DNA of 45,303 nt, taken from assembly GCF_017104715.1 (NCBI RefSeq), contig NZ_JAAGPI010000055.1:1-45303 (forward strand). The letters run 5' to 3'. Positions within the stretch are counted from its first letter, which is position 1, and each line of letters starts with the position of its first letter. The notes below the pieces were generated by a model. The model saw only the letters and a list, made by a program, of their open reading frames with translations, was not told where the DNA came from and searched no databases. The position numbers and the translations under genes are program-made. This DNA comes from Burkholderia sp. Ac-20365. Lineage in GTDB: Bacteria; Pseudomonadota; Gammaproteobacteria; Burkholderiales; Burkholderiaceae. Shown here piece by piece: positions 42,833-45,303 of this stretch.

Positions 42833-43638
42833 CGGGCGTGTGTGCGGCAAGCGCATGCGTCGGCACGCGTGCGCTTGCGATGCGCGGCGCGGCCGCGCTG
42901 GCGGTGCTCGTGCTCGCTGTGACCATGCCGAACGCGGCGCAAGCGGCCGATCCAGCCAGCGGGGCGAGTGGTGCAACGGCACCCATCGCGCCTGCTGAAA
43001 AGCTGCTGTTTCTCACGCCGCATCTGCAAGGCGTGGCGTCGCAGACGGAGCTCGACTATTCGCTCGTGATATCCGCGCCGCCCGACAAGCAGACGGACCG
43101 CATCCGCGTGCTCGTCGCGAGCGCGGGCAACGTGAACGGCGACGCCACTGTCAGCGATGCGAGCGGCACGGTGCAGTTGCCCGCGAACCTGCCGTGCAAT
43201 CCCGTGGTCCTGTACTTCCTCGAACGCGATATCGGGGAGATGGAGCAGGCAACGGGCGGCCAGCGGCGCTATTTCCAGCAGCGCGTGCGGTTGGCGCTCG
43301 CGGCAGGACCCGCTATCACCGATACGACGGTTCAGCTCGACGGCAAGTCCGTGAAGGCGCGCAAAGTCGTGATCCAGCCGTATCTGCACGATCCGAACGC
43401 GCAGCGCTTTCCGAAGTTCACGAGCAAGCGCTACACATTCATATTCGCCGATGGTGTGCCGGGCGGCGTGTCGCTGCTGCGCACGGACGTGCCCGGCGAC
43501 AACGACGACTTCGCGCATCCACTGAAGACGGAGACGCTGAGCTACGAAGGCTCGTTGCACAAGCTGACACCGCCGCCGGCGCACGGCACGCCGTCTTCAC
43601 CCGCGGCGCCGCCCAATGGACCGCGCGCGAGCCGCTGA
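42829..43638 (+). CDS. Unrecognised exported protein coupled to xoxJ
   Basis: 269 residues from an ATG overlapping the xoxJ stop. A better signal peptide starts at the in-frame Met at 42880 (MRGAAALAVLVLAVTMPNAAQA), so either start is possible. The mature protein looks beta-rich, has one Cys (LPCNP) and ends in a Pro/Ala-rich tail. Notable segments are EKLLFLTPHLQGVASQTELD, VVIQPYLHDPNAQRFPKF and KRYTFIFADGVPGGVSLLRT. It has no heme, PQQ or transport motif. I do not recognise the family. Translational coupling to xoxJ suggests a periplasmic accessory of methanol oxidation. Confidence 0.78.
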   Translation: MTGVCAASACVGTRALAMRGAAALAVLVLAVTMPNAAQAADPASGASGATAPIAPAEKLLFLTPHLQGVASQTELDYSLVISAPPDKQTDRIRVLVASAGNVNGDATVSDASGTVQLPANLPCNPVVLYFLERDIGEMEQATGGQRRYFQQRVRLALAAGPAITDTTVQLDGKSVKARKVVIQPYLHDPNAQRFPKFTSKRYTFIFADGVPGGVSLLRTDVPGDNDDFAHPLKTETLSYEGSLHKLTPPPAHGTPSSPAAPPNGPRASR

Positions 43639-43695
43639 ATCCATCGATATTTCCGCGTCACGGATGGCGGCGGCGCGCGCATGGGAATCGCCCCG

Positions 43696-44676
43696 ATGAA
43701 CCTGATCCGCTCGCTGACGCTCAGGCAATTGCAGATCTTCGTGATCGCAAGCCGTTTGCCGAGCTTCGCGCGCGCGGCGGAAGAGTTGCATCTGACGCAG
43801 CCGGCCGTGTCGATGCAGATCCGCCAGCTGGAGGAGGCGATCGGCATGCCGCTGTTCGAGCGGATTGCGCGGCGTCTGACGCTGACGGAAGCGGGCGAGC
43901 GTCTGTCACATCACGCGAGCAGGATTCTCGGCGAGATCAAGGACGCCGAAGATACGATGACCTCGCTGGCACAGGCGGACAGTGGGTCGATTACGGTGAG
44001 TATCGTGAGTTCCGCGACTTACTTTGCGCCGAAGCTGCTGGCGCGGTATTCGAAGCAGTATCCGAAGGTGGATGTGCATTTTTCAGTCGGCAATCGAGAG
44101 ACGCTGTTGCGGCTGTTGCAGGACAACGCGACCGATCTCGCGATCATGGGGCGGCCGCCGCCCGAGCTTGGCACGACGGCCGAGCCGCTTGCCTATCATC
44201 CGCATGTGATCATTGCGCCGGTTTCGCATCCTTTGCGCGATGCGCGGCGGTTCGATCTGCAGGAACTGGCTGGGGATACGTTTTTGCTGCGCGAGCCGGG
44301 GTCGGGGACGCGGGCTGTGGCCGAGCATACGTTTCGGCAGCATCTTTTTACACCTGCGCGGTGTGTGACGCTTGGCAGCAATGAGACGATCAAGCAGGCT
44401 GTGATGGCGGGTATGGGTGTTAGCCTGATTTCGCTGCATACGCTTGCGCTTGAGTTACGTACTGGCGAGATTGCGTTGCTTGATGTGAATGGGACGCCCG
44501 TTGAGCGCACGTGGCAGATCGTGCATCTCGCTTCGAAACAGCTGTCGCCGACTTGTGTGATGTTTCGGCGGTTTTTGCTGGAACATGCGGAGGGGTTTCT
44601 TGAGGAGGAATATGCGGAGTTGGTGAAGGTTTTGTCGTCTGCGACGGTGCGGCGGGCTCGGAGTGAAAAGGTTTAG
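43696..44676 (+). CDS. LysR-family transcriptional regulator, CbbR-like
   Basis: A 326-residue LysR regulator. The N-terminal winged helix-turn-helix (LTLRQLQIFVIASRLPSFARAAEELHLTQPAVSMQIRQLEEAIGMPLFER) is very close to CbbR; the C-terminal half is an effector-binding domain (SITVSIVSSATYFAPKLLARY, TDLAIMGRPP, SNETIKQAVMAGMGVSLISL). The start at 43696 has GGGAA upstream; an ATG at 43681 is possible. No LysR gene flanks cbbL here, so this may be the island's CbbR acting from 19 kb away, or a xox regulator. The 3' end is strongly G/T-rich next to repeat copy 4. Confidence 0.88.
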   Translation: MNLIRSLTLRQLQIFVIASRLPSFARAAEELHLTQPAVSMQIRQLEEAIGMPLFERIARRLTLTEAGERLSHHASRILGEIKDAEDTMTSLAQADSGSITVSIVSSATYFAPKLLARYSKQYPKVDVHFSVGNRETLLRLLQDNATDLAIMGRPPPELGTTAEPLAYHPHVIIAPVSHPLRDARRFDLQELAGDTFLLREPGSGTRAVAEHTFRQHLFTPARCVTLGSNETIKQAVMAGMGVSLISLHTLALELRTGEIALLDVNGTPVERTWQIVHLASKQLSPTCVMFRRFLLEHAEGFLEEEYAELVKVLSSATVRRARSEKV

Positions 44677-44721
44677 GTTTTTTTTTGCGCGTAGCGCGAT
44701 GCTGGTTTTTTCTGTGTTTTC

Positions 44722-45303
44722 GCTGGCATCCGCGTTAGCGCCTACGCGGCGCATGCGTTGCCCCTGTGCGGGGCGGCACTTACTTTCTTTGCCGCCGCAA
44801 AGAAAGTAAGCAAAGAAAGCGGGCTAACACCGCCAATTCTTGACCTCCGCCTGAGGGCCCCAACGGGTCCTCTCCTTCACACGGCAACCTCTCAGTCCAC
44901 GCCCGTTGCCCGCGCTTCGAATCGACGCCTCACCCGCTTCAATCACCCGTAGCGCAGTCAGCGGCAGCGATTGGTTACGGCCGCCCAGGTGGCAAACTGT
45001 GTGTAGGTCGTAGTGCTTCACACCTCTGCGTTCTTACGACACCGATCCCGCTTTTCAGTCCGGAGTGGCGCGCATACGCCACGAAAACCTACACACAGTT
45101 TGCCGCTATAGAACGTGGACGATTTGATCGCGTGTGTGGCGACGCGGGCGTGTGAAGCGGGTGAGGCGCTCAATCAGAGCGTTGGCAACGGGCAGTGAAA
45201 GGCAGGTTGCCGTGTGAAGTGGAGGACCCGTTGAGGGCCCTCAGGCAGAAACAAGGATTGGCGGTGTTCAGCGGCTTTCTTTTGCCTACTTTTCTTTGCC
45301 GCG
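44722..45303 (-). repeat. Dispersed nested-palindromic repeat, copy 4 (right end truncated by window)
   Basis: Begins at GCTGGCATCCGC (44722). The left arm here has the GGCG-type hairpin variant and CTAACACCGCC, and the right arm at the window end has the longer TTTTC-type palindrome and GAACACCGC variant. These are the reverse of copies 1 and 3, so this copy is inverted relative to them. Central arms GGCAAACTGTGTGTAGG and CCTACACACAGTTTGCC are present. It follows the LysR gene by 45 bp and could terminate it. Confidence 0.86.

Noticed and set aside
1..45303. CRISPR array or an autonomous IS element
   Set aside because: The repeats are four large copies kilobases apart with no spacer pattern, and no transposase or recombinase gene is in the window.

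Overview
High GC content and strong C/G third-codon bias suggest a Burkholderiales beta-proteobacterium, most probably Paraburkholderia. The genus call is an inference from gene content: a H4MPT formaldehyde pathway, a DmrB-type flavoprotein, red-type form IC RuBisCO and a lanthanide-type XoxF on one island. I saw no tRNA, rRNA, transposase or CRISPR array. The window is a methylotrophy/autotrophy island cut into blocks by four copies of a ~650-bp nested-palindromic repeat, at 1-619 (left end cut off), 19077-19728, 25462-26115 and 44722-45303 (right end cut off).

Block 1 (663-19019). A TonB-dependent receptor comes first, then a NarL-type two-component pair whose 3' ends overlap. A long leftward operon follows: fhcB-fhcA-fhcD-fhcC, a cytochrome b561, pqqB-pqqC-pqqD-pqqE and the response regulator. 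After it come genes assigned by family to methylofuran synthesis (HisA-like TIM barrel; ATP-grasp ligase, MfnF-like and MfnE-like proteins; MfnB) and a DUF447 protein.

Block 2 (19729-25461). A 24-codon pqqA, easily missed, sits alone on the minus strand, 11.7 kb from pqqBCDE and divergent from cbbL. The operon cbbL-cbbS-cbbX-cbbF-cbbP follows. The CbbF homologue has lost most of the metal ligands of class I fructose-bisphosphatase.

Block 3 (26116-44721). A sigma-54 activator is followed by dmrB and a DHPS-like DUF6513 gene. A divergent folB-like gene comes next. Then there is a nine-gene leftward operon: pterin dehydratase-like, beta-RFAP synthase, mtdB, ATP-grasp, mch, RimK/MptN-like, CitG-like, fae and a small Cys-rich secreted protein. 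Finally come xoxF-xoxG-xoxJ, an unrecognised secreted protein and a CbbR-like LysR regulator.

Together the genes describe methanol (or other alcohol) oxidation by a PQQ/lanthanide enzyme to formaldehyde, capture by Fae on H4MPT, oxidation through MtdB, Mch and FhcABCD to formate, and CO2 fixation by the Calvin cycle. Formate dehydrogenase and the rest of the Calvin cycle are not in the window.

Most unusual observations: (i) DNA on both sides of every visible repeat edge is strongly G+T-rich on the strand reading toward the repeat, and this runs into the neighbouring genes whatever their direction; (ii) the degenerate CbbF; (iii) the displaced pqqA; (iv) two small secreted proteins of unknown function in the methanol oxidation blocks.
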